From Folioceros fuciformis (lineage: Eukaryota > Anthocerotophyta > Anthocerotopsida > Anthocerotales), in assembly GCA_049999805.1 (NCBI GenBank), contig JBNGIO010006230.1, positions 67,494 to 131,493 on the forward strand: DNA of 64,000 bases. The letters run 5' to 3'. The notes under the pieces were generated by a model. It searched no databases and was not told the DNA's origin. It worked only from the letters and a program-made list of their open reading frames with translations. Below, piece after piece: positions 9,152-20,092 of the stretch. Numbering within the stretch: the stretch's first letter is position 1; each line of letters starts with the position of its first letter. A program made the translations under genes and the position numbers.

Positions 9152-12100
9152 TCAAAGCATTCGGGCAACTCGTTCGTACAGATCATGAGGCCAGCTTCTC
9201 GGTAATGAATTAGCCACAAAACTCGCTATCTGTCACCCACAGGGTCCCATCTCAGGTCGCCGAAGATAAATTGCAAAACACTCATATTGAGTGACGTACC
9301 AGAAATTGCAAGACAATCGAAATAGCAGAAGAAGTGACGTAGCATACCTTGGACTTGAGTGATCTCACGCTGCCGTCTGTATCTGTTACGTGATTCAGGC
9401 AATCGATTGCCACCTTGAGAAGGTCTGGCACGGTTGCTTGTACAGACGAGGACATGTTCCGAAGCGCGTCCGCGCTCCTCTCTGGAGTCCTCGAATCAAG
9501 TGGCAGGAACGAAAGCCTCGAGAGCTCCTTAATCGAGTCGCTGTACTGACCACTTTTGGCATACTTGTGGACATTGAGTATTGATTCCAATTGACGGAAG
9601 GCTGTCTGCTGCTCAAACATTTGCTCTCTTTCCTGTGAGCTGCATTGATCAAAAAAGGCCCACATGTAAAAAACGACTCTGCAACGACACCAAAACTAGC
9701 ACCCATGAACAGTACAGTACGTCACCGACCTGCCGGCACCGATATTCTTATGAGTGTCTAGGATATCACAGCCTGCAAGGACTAAAGACAATGTTCTTGA
9801 TTCACCATCTGCCCGACCATTGGCCAGTGCGGCAATTGCCTCTGAAAGACGCTGATTGACAATATCTAGAGCCATCGCAAATGCGCCGACGCGTTTCAGC
9901 AATTCGATTGCCTACATCAGCAGGTGACACCGAAAACGTCAGTCGTTACTATAGAACCTCCTCAGAATCAGGGCACGCAGAAAAAAAGGGGGTGGGAAGG
10001 AGAAAGATCCTCATTGAGAAGTACCTTGTCATAGTAGCCAGACTCTTGACATTGACGAGCTGCATCAAGCAGCAGACTCTGTTGGCCCTGTTGCGTGGGC
10101 AGAAACCTTCGGAGAGCTCCTTCAGCCCCTGTGCTTGATGGGCCGAGTAGAAGGGGAATTCCACCCTCGCGAAGCAGGAGTTCTGTTAGAAGCTGCTTAA
10201 GCATCATTTGCATCTGTCTCTGCTGCTCTGTACTGCCTTGTCCACTCCATCCACGAGCTCCGCCACCCATGGCTGCAGCAGCTTGAGCATAGTATTCCAA
10301 AGCCAATGCTACATCCCCCTGCCTCACCAATGAGGCACCATATTGCCTGATCATACTTGTCACCTCTCCAACAGCGTCAAGCACTCCTGCATTCCGTGTT
10401 CCTGCTGTACTTTCAGACAGAACCCCATGATCCGCAATGGCAATGGCAATGTGCACGGCATCCACGTGATAACCTTCTGCTCCAACCTCTTTCACAAGGT
10501 AAGATACCGCACTCTGAAGCTGAAGGCTGAGTAGCAACACATAGGGATAGACCAATGGATCTTTCCCATTCTTTGTGTAATATGATGGCTCAAATTTGAC
10601 CAAGTAGCTCTGCAAATCCTTTAAAGTGTATGGCGTCGACCCAGTTAGTCCGATCTGCAAGTCTGAGCTGCCATCAACATCACGGACCATGGCCAGCTTA
10701 AACCACAGAAAATCTTCAATTGTGCTGAAGAGCACAGGAATGTCCCGCAGCAGCCTTTCGCCCTGCTGTCTATTGCCAGAGACAATTGCGTGCAGCAGCA
10801 TCTTTTTCTTATCATACCCAGGTCGACCTGCCCTATCCCCAGTTCTGTACATCCTGTCACATTCCTCTGAAACAGCAGCTGCTGTCGTAGGAGAAACTAG
10901 ACCTCCATTACTAATCCACTCCGACAGCTGTTACAAACTCCCACAATGAGGAGGCAGTTCAACAGCAGATTCAGGGTGCTAAATCTGAGTTCATGACGAG
11001 TTTGCAGCAGAAGGTAACAAAAGATGTACCTGGGGCGCGAAGGTACGGCTGACTCTTGAGGAATTCGCCACAAGAGTTGCTTCCTCATAATACCCAGTAC
11101 GCAGGCAAAAATATATCTACAGATACAGAGCACATCAATGTCTACCATCTCACGAGCTCCAACAGGCCGAACGATACAAAAGTAACTTGTACATACCCGC
11201 CAGTCCTTAGTTCATAGAAAAACTAACACACCTGGTACCAAGTTGTGTCCATCGCTGGTTGCCTCCTCATATCTGTAGCATCGAAGTCCAGGGGTCCAAG
11301 GTCACGCAGACGGAACTGCCCACAATATGAAAACATTAGTATTGGACCATACAGTTCACACTTTTGAATCTTTTGCAGTGATAGACTAACCCGTAGAAAT
11401 GCCCGAATACGTTGCAGATTACCTGTGGACCCGCCAAGAGCAGCCTGTCACCAAATCCAAACCAGTTTCAGAGAGTAACACCATGTCTTTACATCATAAC
11501 AGACCTACACCTTCAGTTAAACCCCAAGGGAAACCAAAAAACATCCTTCACAACATATCTTGCAGGTGCAGATGATGGAACCCGTAAGGATCAGGCCCTG
11601 CTCACCTGTGCAGGATGGCTCTGAATCATGTCCAACATGTATTTCTCATGCCCTGCTTCTAAATGCCTTCTTGCACCCACAACCATTTCCATTTTTCTTG
11701 ACAAACCTGAGTGCCCTTCAATATCCTCACCCAAAAGAGACTGGCAGAAGAATTACACTGGTCAGTACATCGAAAAGGAGTGGAGTGCCAAACAGGACAT
11801 TATAGAGGAGATCTAGATTTAGTGCAGAAGATAATCTCGTTCGTTGTTCCTAATCATGTTGATACCTGAAGAAGATTCCAAATTTTGCCAATGCTCACAG
11901 ATTTGGAAGATGAAGCCTCGGTCACAAGACTTTCAGAAGCTGCCTTAAATGCAGAGGCAACCTACAAGACAGGCATCAATATCTTCAATGGGAGAAGCCA
12001 AATAGTTCATGATCTGTCAAAGAACCCAGTAGCCAAAAAAGGGGTGAAATCGCATTACTTTGAACGGAAGGCCCCTTTCACGAGCAGCATTCAGCCTGAG

Positions 12101-13275
12101 AACAATATCAGCATAAACACCCGCTTTCCGATCTAAAATCGTCTGTGGCACCAACTCCTGCACCCTGGCCTCCTGGCCCGACCTCGTTGAAGGTGCTGGA
12201 GACGGGCGCCAGCCAATCTGGGGTGAAGCACCAGATGGCGAATTGGAAATCCTTGGGGTGGGGGCAAACGGGAGTCGACTGAGGTTGTTCAAGAACTCGC
12301 GCTTATCCTTCTGCCAGTCATCCTGGGGCAAATCAAGGCAGTCATCCTGATGAAAGGCGGCCCCCACTGTATATCCTATGAACCAAAGGACAAGGAAAAT
12401 CCTTGACCCAATCTCTTGAACACCGACAAGCCACACCTCAATTGATTTCATCATGTAGTCATCAAATTTTCTTTGATTGTCCCGCTGAGCTTCTTGAATC
12501 GCAGATAGCACTGCCATTTCATGCACCTGGCGCACGTATGTAGCCTCCCCTCAGTTGTCCTGACGCAGTCCCATCATTGCATCACAAAAACCAACAGTAT
12601 CAGACATATCGTGCACCTGCTGGAGATACTCTTCCACACTCGTTGCTTCGACAGGGAAAACATCTTCGAAGGTTGTCTGCACAAACAGGTTAAGCTGAAT
12701 AGACTAAGGAAAAGCAGCAAGAAAAAAAAAGTTGTGCTTGGACGTTCCACTGTCAGTCGCAGAATACCTTCAATTCAAAGGACTTCAAATCCCTTGTCAG
12801 CTGGTCGGCATTGATACCCTCCCTCGCTAGCAACCTATCCAATGGAAGCAACAGTGACGCACGTCATGGAAAAAATGCAAGCCCAACCGAATGGAAATTC
12901 TCTGGAGATAGTTTCCGCAGTCCAACATTGAAATCAATGAGAATCCTTGCTAAGTAGCATTTCCATGGCCGAGTGCAGAAGCATACCGCGTAGCAGCAAT
13001 CGCCTCCCCAGGAGTTTCAAACCTTGAAGTCTTGGCTTTCAGCTGCCTGGACAGTGTCTCCAACTGGTCGAGGTTCCTCTGTTCCACACACCCAACCCAC
13101 TAAAAATCAACTCAACGTCCACACCCACTCACCCAATTCCGCACACTCCTGGAGAGCGTGCAGCCAACCCGACCTGGATCGAAGGAAAATGTGCTGATGG
13201 TGTGGAGGTATGTAGAAGCTGCGACGAGCTGTGCAGCAGATCTGCCCAGCTCCTCATGTCTGTGTCGCCCGCCAT
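9152..13275 (-). CDS. NUP93: Nucleoporin NUP93 (Nic96 family)
   Basis: Fifteen exons, all phases consistent: 13275-13174, 13078-12987, 12834-12768, 12676-12617, 12526-12437, 12322-12059, 11961-11866, 11740-11606, 11444-11391, 11315-11232, 11116-11030, 10927-10025, 9911-9730, 9639-9348, 9229-9152. Together they give 861 residues, as in plant NUP93. NUP93 is the linker nucleoporin of the inner ring of the nuclear pore. Recognisable landmarks in order are RNLDQLE (N-terminal helix), LLAREGINADQL, TTFEDVFP.EATSVEEYLQQ, GHEKYML, RRQPAMDTTW, TIEDFLWFKL, FEPSYYTKNGKDPLVYPYV, MIRQYG, LALEYYAQAA, VPDLLKVA and the C-terminal SWPHDLYERVAR. The long exon 12 (903 bp) carries most of the helical solenoid. 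The poorly conserved segment at about residues 140-190 is Pro/Ser-rich. It diverges from the Abitram gene. Confidence 0.95.
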
Positions 13276-13741
13276 CGCGCCGCAACAACCCTACCAAGCC
13301 AAGCTCAAGAACAGGGCAAGGACGTGTGGCTGGTGGTAATCTAGCTACGGAGCTGGCATTCTCCAGGCACGGTGCTTCCCATTCCGACCAAACTCTCCAG
13401 TTCTGCTTGTCATTGAATCCTTTTCCATGACCCTTACCGCTGTAATTGGCCACTTCGCCTGGACCCGTCCTTGGCGCCCACTTTTTGAGTTGTTGTGCGC
13501 GCGGACCCGGGACATTTTAGAAACATGATTTTCTGAGGAGACGTCCTTTCGAACAGGACGAATCGCCGTGAGCTCACATCAACTTTCTAGGTTTTGTCTC
13601 GAGGTCAAGGTTTCTCGACACCCACACTGCACCTCCGCAGCAAATGCCAGGAGGATCCATGCTTACATCGTTTTTCCTTTTACTAAGTTGGATATCCGGT
13701 CACCGAGATGATCCTCTGCGGATTGGGGACAAGGATGCCAG
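13276..13741. promoter_or_regulatory. Divergent promoter region of NUP93 and Abitram genes
   Basis: 466 bp separate the two start codons, which face away from each other. I see no TATA box in a convincing position for either gene. The region must hold both 5' UTRs and promoters. Confidence 0.5.
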
Positions 13742-15084
13742 ATGCGGCAAGCCGTTCCAATTTGTGACCAGGTTGAGAAGATCCGAGGAGCACTTGAGAG
13801 GATCATGACCTCTGAGGCTCAGAGTGATGACGGTTTGGAGGGTGCTGCTGCCCGGGAGGAGGCGGATTCTTTGTCTGGCCACGATGCAGCCGCTGACGAG
13901 ATCACGGCTGAGAATGCCATCCCTGTCTCGGTTTTGAAATCCTGTGAAGCGTCTGCTGAAAAGGTTGTGGAGGCGGAGCTGGAGGTGGAGGTGGAAAGGG
14001 CTCTGCTTGTCCCGCCTAGCAAGACACAGTCCCTTGACGCGGACTTGCGAGCTGTAAATCAGACCCTGTTCCCGCCAGCAGTTGAGCTGCCACCACGGCC
14101 CTTACCAGCCAACGAGTGCAATTTCAAGCACTATTTTGCTCTGGGTATTGCACGGCCGCAGGTTTGGAAGAGAAGCTTCTGTTGGGAGTTTGGGTTCTCA
14201 CCTTCTGTGGATTCCTGTGGCTGCAGATGTTGGCAAGGAGTTGCAGGACCAGTACATATACCGACATGCCAACGGGTAAGCTCCTCTATCACTGCGCCAA
14301 CTGTGTTTCTCGCTCCATTTCAGATCAGACGTGGTACCATTCAAGTGAAGGTTATTTGAGAATGGAATTAGCTGATGCGCCGCCTGCACAGGTTGTGTGT
14401 GGTCGGTCTAGCACCATCCCATCCTGCCTTATCTTCGACTACTTCCATTGAGCAAGTGGATTTCAATGTAGGCAAGCAGAGTAGGGCGGATATGAAGGTT
14501 TCGGGAAAGAACAAGAAGGTAGGGGTATACTTGTGTCATCGAACCTGCAAGTTTTTAAAGGAGCACCGACACTGATTATCCATCCTGTGTGCTCATAATA
14601 GAACGGACGTGCCTTGGAAGCCAATTCCGTGTTGTGCAAGGTGGTCGCAGGCGATGCCTTCTACCTTCCCAGGTCCGTGCTGCTCTTGTCGTTGTAGGTC
14701 ATGAATCATTGTGCTAGGGTTGATAACACTAAGATGTGACAGTGAACGGAACGCAGATGTTGTGTACGAGGCGTCCTTTTGGAAGTGAATGAGCGGCTCA
14801 TCCAAAATCCATCCTTGCTGCAGACTAGGGTAGAACATTCTCTGATACTTTGCGAGTAAAGGTTGTGTCAGTCGTCCAGGGCTGAGCAAGGCACTCCTTA
14901 TGTGATTTCTTGTACGCAGGCATCTACAGAAGGTCACATAGCTATCTTGATGCCAAGGCCAGAGGACTGGGCGAAAGTCGAGAAGACCTTATGCACCCGG
15001 GAACAGTACAGTATCCTAAGAGGCATAAGGTACTACGATCACAGGAGTGGGTCAAGAAACCGTGGTTTGGGAGCCGAAAACTGA
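13742..15084 (+). CDS. ABITRAM: Abitram (FAM206) family protein
   Basis: Six exons, 13742-14144, 14227-14275, 14392-14518, 14602-14672, 14757-14829 and 14920-15084, encode 295 residues. The conserved core matches Abitram, a small protein with a biotinyl/lipoyl-like fold described in animals as an actin-binding transcription modulator. Landmarks are YIYRHANGLCVVGLAPSHP across the second intron, VSGKNKK then NGRALE, LCKV, RGVLLEVNERL and STEGHIAILMPRP. The N-terminal 130 residues are acidic, low in conservation and specific to this lineage. ATG 13742 is the first in frame; ATG 13807 is an alternative. The C-terminal 25 residues after REQYSILRG are not conserved, so the exact end is less certain. 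Plant function is unknown to me. Confidence 0.88.
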
Positions 15085-15359
15085 GCTTAAGGCTCAGTTG
15101 TTTCGGCGGGGACTTCCCTGTGATCCCTCAGTTGCAGCTAGTTTTAGTGCCATGCCCTGCACCATCCTTCGATATCCTTACCACCTTCTCGTTATTTTTA
15201 ATTCTGAACCGGATGTCCACGCTGTGTCCTAATGGCTCTAGTAGATCCCAACTCGATTTGGCCATGTTTCGACTTCAGCTCGTTGTTCTCAGAGATCGCG
15301 TAAAACGGTGCAATAAAGAGCGTATTTTTCCTGTAGCGAATATGGGGGAACAGGGATTG
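15085..15359. other. Intergenic, no supported gene
   Basis: Short stretch between Abitram and the chimeric pseudogene. I see nothing beyond the probable 3' UTR of Abitram. Confidence 0.4.
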
Positions 15360-15790
15360 ATCTTTCTACATCACAGGTGGTTCACCCAGCCCCAAAATTT
15401 CGTCAAACTTGGCTGCCAGGAAGGTGATCTCCGGCTCCTTGGTGGCCTCGGTGAACACCTGCCCCTTCACCACGATGTCCCCAAGCGTCAGGTCGTCCTA
15501 GCCCAGGAAGCCGGACATGGAGCCGGTTCCGTAAGGTTGGAGCTCCCCGTGTCGAAGGTGACGGTGAACTTCTGCGCCGGAATCCCAGCTCGATCGCGCC
15601 ATAGCACTGCGCATCCAGGTAGTTGTTCAAGGCCACGTAGTCCGGGGACGAGCCCACCAACTCGTTCTCCTCAAGGTTCAGCACGGATAGCAGCCCGTGC
15701 ATGCCGATGAAGTCCGGGATGGAACCCACGACGTTGCACCTGGACACGGTCAGGTTTTGCAGCGCCGTGGCATGCTCCAACTCACCGATT
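15360..15790 (-). pseudogene. Chimeric gene fragment: leucine-rich repeats joined to an aspartic protease piece
   Basis: Reading on the minus strand, about 15790-15650 encodes two leucine-rich repeats (ATALQNLTVSRCNVVGSIPDF and LLSVLNLEENELVGS) of receptor-kinase type. From about 15645 the frame runs into YVALNNYLDAQCYGAIELG, the start of mature plant aspartic proteases (phytepsin type). A frameshift near 15590 is then needed to read QKFTVTFDTGSSNL, which contains the catalytic DTGS. After a gap in homology, [22 protein letters not shown] and ILGLG follow near 15370-15450. The protease piece lacks internal sequence and breaks frame, so it cannot be active. The junction lies where two unrelated genes were joined, at the first codon of the mature protease. 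Residues upstream of 15790 are unassigned. Confidence 0.75.
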
Positions 15791-16183
15791 CGACTGTCTC
15801 CTCGTCGATTTCGATCCGGTTCCCAACCTCCAATTTCATAGCTCCGCTCTCGGACTCCAGGACCCCAGTCGAACCAGCGCAGGTATGGAATCCCCGGTTC
15901 TCTCCCGCACCGGAGTCCGGGCGTCCGGCGGTGTGGTCGGTTCCCCGGTTGCCCCTTTCCCACGTAGGAAGTCGTAGAGCGGGACTCCGGTAAGTATCCT
16001 AGAAACTTAGGGAACTGAGATTTTATTGAAAGACGATGGAAAACCCATCTACCTATAGACAAATTACAAACACCAACCAAGACAACTTACAAACACAAAG
16101 GCTACCAACCCAAGAGGACTAACCCCCCAACTTTAGAGCCCTAAGCCCTGCCTTCAAAGTTCTCTATACAAATAATATTTACG

Positions 16184-18007
16184 TTAAATATAGCTATAAT
16201 TATCTGCATCGGGACTATCATTGTAATACCCATAATAATCTTGCGTCGAAGCAGGAGCTGGCCCTGCAACTCGAGCTGGAGCAAGAGCAGGCCCTGCACC
16301 TCGAGCTGGAGCTGGAGCTGGAGCAGGAGCAGGCCCTGCACCTCGAGCTGGAGCCGGAGCAGGAGCAGGAGCAGGCCCTGCACCTCGAGCTGGAGCTGGA
16401 GCCGGAGCAGGAGCAGGAGCAGGCCCTGCACCTCGAGCTGGAGCCGGAGCAGGAGCAGGAGCAGGCCCTGCACCTCGAGCTGGAGCTGGAGCTGGAGCTA
16501 GAGCAGGAGCCGGGCCTGCAACTCGAGCTGGAGCTAGAGCAGGAGCCGGGCCTGCAACTCGAGCTGGAGCTAGAGCAGGAGCCGGGCCTGCAACTCGAGC
16601 TGGAGCAGGAGCCCGCCCTGCAACTCGACCTGGAGCTGGAGCCGACCCTGCAACTCGACCTGGAGCTAAAGCTGGAATAATAGGGGTGTTCCCAACGCTC
16701 GGTGCCAATGGTGTTGAATTAGGCGTAACAGGTGTTGTGGAAGGTGAAATAGTAGGAGTCGAGGGTGGTGCCATGGTAGGTTCTGCTGCCAATGGTGCAC
16801 TCGAAGATGACGGGGATGTAGGCGAAACCAACGGTGTTGCCAATGGTGGTTCACCCAGAGACGGTTGCCTCGATGGTGAAAAATCAATAGTAATATTGAT
16901 ATCGATGTTAATAATAACATCAATGATATTCTTAGCAAAGATTGTTTCCTCATAATGAAATGACCCAAAACAAAGTTTGTGTGCAATGATCCTGTTCAAT
17001 GCTTGCGATGCATGAAACGCGTCCCACCAAGGAAGCTTTCTTGCATGCTGGCAAGGTATAGTACCATTTTGACAAAAAGTTTTACCATTAAAAGCTCCTC
17101 CTCCACAACATGCCATATTACTTTCAAATCCATGACTAGAAAGATTTTTTATCACATGGTGAGTAATCTGATAAGTAGGGGCCACAAATACTTTTGCTCC
17201 TTGTATTCCATCGTTTTGTTGAAGCATATCCTTCATTGTAGCTCGAAGCTTGTTGTTGTAACCTACAATCTTTTGGTTGATGTGACCTATACATTGTCCT
17301 GATGAATTATTTGTTGCATTATACTTTGCTAGTAAGAAGGGCATACATCCCAAAGGCTGCACCTCAGTTATGACAAACTTCCGCGCTCCTAGATTGTAAA
17401 AGTTTTGAATCATATCTTTAAAGTCACCTAGAATGTTCTCGATGAATTGATCAGTTTCGTTCAATGTTGTTGCATTACCGCTGGTAAGAAATTCCATCCA
17501 ATCATTATTTCCTGCTGACACATAAATTAGAGAGTTGGCCACATGATCAGCATAATTTGTTGGATCCTGTCCATGAAGTTGGCTTAATGTATCTTCTCTA
17601 AAATACATAAGTTGATCCCTTAATGATAAAACATTTCCATATTGACGTACACCCGTCTCACGAAGAATACCAGACCTAGCTGACCCAAAATTTATACCCA
17701 CGCTAAGATTATTAGCTTGAGGATTTAAATAAGGAAGTGGAAGATGAGTCAAATTGAGGTGCTTGGCTACAAAGTCAACAACGAGCAAACCATTAGTATG
17801 TCGTCCCGTAGCTTTATGATGCGCAAAGTCTTGCCCATATGGAGGGAAGTCTGCTCGAGCTAGCCCATGAGTATTCCGATGCTGGTTATTACCAGCATCT
17901 ACAGATGAGTCTCCAAAGATATATAGACTATTAAAATTCTTGGCCCTTGTGTAGGGCAACTGACTCAAAACAAGCAAAAAACACAAAAGAAGAAAAAACT
18001 TATTCAT
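16184..18007 (-). CDS. GDSL esterase/lipase with an arabinogalactan-protein-like C-terminal tail
   Basis: One exon, 607 residues. Residues 1-22 form a signal peptide (FFLLLCFLLVLSQLPYTRA). The SGNH hydrolase follows: block I as FGDSSVDAGNN (catalytic Ser; GDSS instead of GDSL), block II around INFGSARSG, block III SAGNNDW and block V DAFHAS with the catalytic Asp and His. Many N-x-S/T sites fit a secreted protein. After residue 385 the chain becomes Ser/Pro/Thr-rich. From about 465 to 585 it is a repeat array of Ala-Pro dipeptides separated by ARGAGP or ARVAGP, the glycomodule pattern of arabinogalactan proteins. It ends in a Tyr/Asp-rich tail without a GPI-anchor signal. It probably acts in the cell wall on acyl esters, with the tail heavily glycosylated. 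A TATA box lies upstream. Confidence 0.9.
   Translation of the reverse strand: MNKFFLLLCFLLVLSQLPYTRAKNFNSLYIFGDSSVDAGNNQHRNTHGLARADFPPYGQDFAHHKATGRHTNGLLVVDFVAKHLNLTHLPLPYLNPQANNLSVGINFGSARSGILRETGVRQYGNVLSLRDQLMYFREDTLSQLHGQDPTNYADHVANSLIYVSAGNNDWMEFLTSGNATTLNETDQFIENILGDFKDMIQNFYNLGARKFVITEVQPLGCMPFLLAKYNATNNSSGQCIGHINQKIVGYNNKLRATMKDMLQQNDGIQGAKVFVAPTYQITHHVIKNLSSHGFESNMACCGGGAFNGKTFCQNGTIPCQHARKLPWWDAFHASQALNRIIAHKLCFGSFHYEETIFAKNIIDVIINIDINITIDFSPSRQPSLGEPPLATPLVSPTSPSSSSAPLAAEPTMAPPSTPTISPSTTPVTPNSTPLAPSVGNTPIIPALAPGRVAGSAPAPGRVAGRAPAPARVAGPAPALAPARVAGPAPALAPARVAGPAPALAPAPAPARGAGPAPAPAPAPARGAGPAPAPAPAPAPARGAGPAPAPAPAPARGAGPAPAPAPAPARGAGPALAPARVAGPAPASTQDYYGYYNDSPDADNYSYI
16255..16670 (-). 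repeat. GC-rich tandem repeat encoding the Ala-Pro tail
   Basis: Degenerate tandem units of about 36-51 bp built on GGAGCAGGAGCAGGCCCTGC and CTCGAGCTGGAGC, all multiples of three, so the coding frame of the GDSL gene is kept. Three successive copies around 16505-16590 are nearly identical, which indicates recent expansion. Confidence 0.85.
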
Positions 18008-18172
18008 ACTGACACCGTACTTAGGTGCCTACACTGCTAGGATTCAAGGACTCTGCCTAGTGCTCTACAATTATTGTTAGTAGAGAACGTTTATGGCTTT
18101 AGCCTCTTGCCTCCGAGACTAAATCAATTGTCTAGCAAAAGAGTTTGTGTTAGAGTGAATGCCAGTAGTGGC

Positions 18173-18182
18173 TTTATATAGC
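18173..18182 (-). promoter_or_regulatory. TATA box of the GDSL/AGP gene
   Basis: CTATATAAAG on the minus strand, about 165 bp upstream of the start codon at 18007. That is a suitable place for a TATA box with a 130-bp leader. Confidence 0.55.
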
Positions 18183-18915
18183 CACCATTGTATATCACCT
18201 AAATGGGGATTTCAAGAACTACTAATCTTTATTTGTTTTGTAAGTTCATTATCCACCTTAGATCTTCACGAATAGAATTAGAAATGCAAACTTTTAACTT
18301 AAATGGAAAAACTTTTTAAGACAAGCAATTTGTACAAAAATTTGTGACTGTAGGATCATCTTGATGCTATATTTGAATGTATGGATGTACGTTATTAGCA
18401 TCTTACCATAATGGAGATTTTAAGAATTGCTTATTCCATTTGATCGTACAAGTTTATTGTCCAATTACAGAGGAATATGGAGGATTGGGGTGTATATGCC
18501 TTTCTATGGTCATGATTGGCAACCGTCAGTCTTTATGAACGGTTGAGGAGCAAAGGCAGGTTTGCTTGGGATATGTAGGAGTGTCCTTAGACGTCTATTA
18601 TCTCTTCTCTGTAGTCCTCTCCAGGTATGAAGACGATATCAACTTGATCTCTCGGCAGCATATGTACCTCAGAAGTCTGAGGACTACCTTCCCAGCCAGT
18701 TTCTGGTCTACAGACCTTTGAGGTCTCGCTTGCTCACCCTACGAATTGTAAAATGATCAGAGTAGAGCATTGGGCATAGAACTGTTTGCCCAGTTTCAGC
18801 GTGATGCTAAGCATGCGCTCGTCCAGGCTTCAGTCGTGCACAAAAAAACTTTTGTACAAAGTGTGTCTCTGTCTCAATGCGAGAATGCTGTAAAAAAGTA
18901 CAAAGTGTCTTGTGT
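18183..18915. other. Intergenic, no supported gene
   Basis: About 730 bp between the GDSL promoter and the RGTB stop codon. AT-rich in the first half; no open frame of interest and no repeat seen. Confidence 0.5.
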
Positions 18916-19962
18916 CTAGATTTTCAGGAGGCCAACTGACTCCGCCAGATCAGCTTCAGTGTGGTACTGCTCCCCATAAAACACTCTATCCACGACGTGG
19001 ACGGGAAGGGCATAAGCTGGGTCTACAGGTTTGAGCCCAGGGTACTCCAGAAGGGACAACCCTGCAACCCCGAAAAAAGTGTGAAAGACATCCACAGCAT
19101 CATTTGGCCGGTCCGAAATACCTCCTCGGTCTTCATCCTGACAATCCAGAATGAAATTCTGCAGTTTTTCTTTGTCTAGCCAGTGTGCACGATCAATAAT
19201 GACCAGACTGGACAGCACCCACCATGAGTAGCAAACATCAGGAAGCTTCTCTGGTCGTCCATTCAGGCCTCCATCTTTGACTTGCCTCTCACACAACCAC
19301 CAACCAAGGATATCCCTGTCAACATGATGCAGCGCCCCTGCAATGGCGAGGGCTCCTACACAGCAAAAAATCTGCCCGGCATGTGATTCTCCTCCTGGAG
19401 TGCAACCAAAACCACCGTCGAAATTTTTACAGCTGGCTACGAAATCCGTAGCTTTTTTCAAATCGATCTTGTCTAACCGCTTGACAAGGGAAAGACAGCT
19501 TATGGCAGCGTACGAGAAACGGGTATCGATCTCCCCCCATTCATCTCCAGAAAATGACCCATCAGCTTGCTGCAGTCCTGCGATGTAACCTGCAGTCTTA
19601 TCTGCATCCAGAACGTGAAGCTTGTTGTGAAGAGCCAATATTTGCACAGCACTTAGAGTGTAAAGTATATGCGGATCGTGACCAACATTGCCGCTAAAGC
19701 CTCCACAATCATGCTGACACCGGAGAACCCAGGAAACTATTTCTGCCTCGTCCATGTCACCCAAGCTCCCCAGAATATCCATGGCAGTGAGCCCCCAATA
19801 GGCTCCGCTCATCCTCAAATGTTCCATGACAATCGAATCAAAATCTGTCTTCTTGTCCAACGATTTGATGTAGTCCACGTGCTTCTGCACCTGCAAACCT
19901 GACGAAGCTCTGTGTTCATCATCCTCCGCCATACCTTCTCCCCTACTCAAACTAGCAGTCAA
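18916..19962 (-). CDS. RGTB: Rab geranylgeranyltransferase subunit beta (RGTB)
   Basis: Intronless, 348 residues, matching the roughly 330 of the family. With the alpha subunit it transfers geranylgeranyl groups to C-terminal cysteines of Rab GTPases presented by Rab escort protein. The alpha-alpha barrel repeats are visible as [49 protein letters not shown] and [14 protein letters not shown]. The zinc ligands are D242 and C244 in PDVCYSWW and H294 in VFHTFFG. G/E/S in [12 protein letters not shown] fits the lipid-binding region. The first Met (19962) adds ten residues relative to the next Met (MAEDDEH), and either could start. Lack of introns is unusual for this family in plants and suggests an ancient retrocopy that replaced or joined the parent. 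It diverges from PIG-U across 130 bp. Confidence 0.93.
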   Translation of the reverse strand: MTASLSRGEGMAEDDEHRASSGLQVQKHVDYIKSLDKKTDFDSIVMEHLRMSGAYWGLTAMDILGSLGDMDEAEIVSWVLRCQHDCGGFSGNVGHDPHILYTLSAVQILALHNKLHVLDADKTAGYIAGLQQADGSFSGDEWGEIDTRFSYAAISCLSLVKRLDKIDLKKATDFVASCKNFDGGFGCTPGGESHAGQIFCCVGALAIAGALHHVDRDILGWWLCERQVKDGGLNGRPEKLPDVCYSWWVLSSLVIIDRAHWLDKEKLQNFILDCQDEDRGGISDRPNDAVDVFHTFFGVAGLSLLEYPGLKPVDPAYALPVHVVDRVFYGEQYHTEADLAESVGLLKI

Positions 19963-20092
19963 CGCGCACTGCTCTGTGGTGATGCACGTACTTGTCAGTC
20001 GTACTGAATTAGGGCTCTAAGTTTGCCGAGGTGTAGTCAAATTACTACAACGAATCAGTGTCTTCGGAAGGCAGCTACGATCTGGAATTGCA
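19963..20092. promoter_or_regulatory. Short divergent promoter of RGTB and PIG-U
   Basis: Only 130 bp lie between the two start codons, so leaders and promoter elements must overlap. No TATA box is evident. Confidence 0.5.

Noticed and set aside
16241-16501. Ser/Arg-rich + strand frame opposite the AGP tail
   Set aside because: It is the antisense of the Ala-Pro repeat of the GDSL gene.
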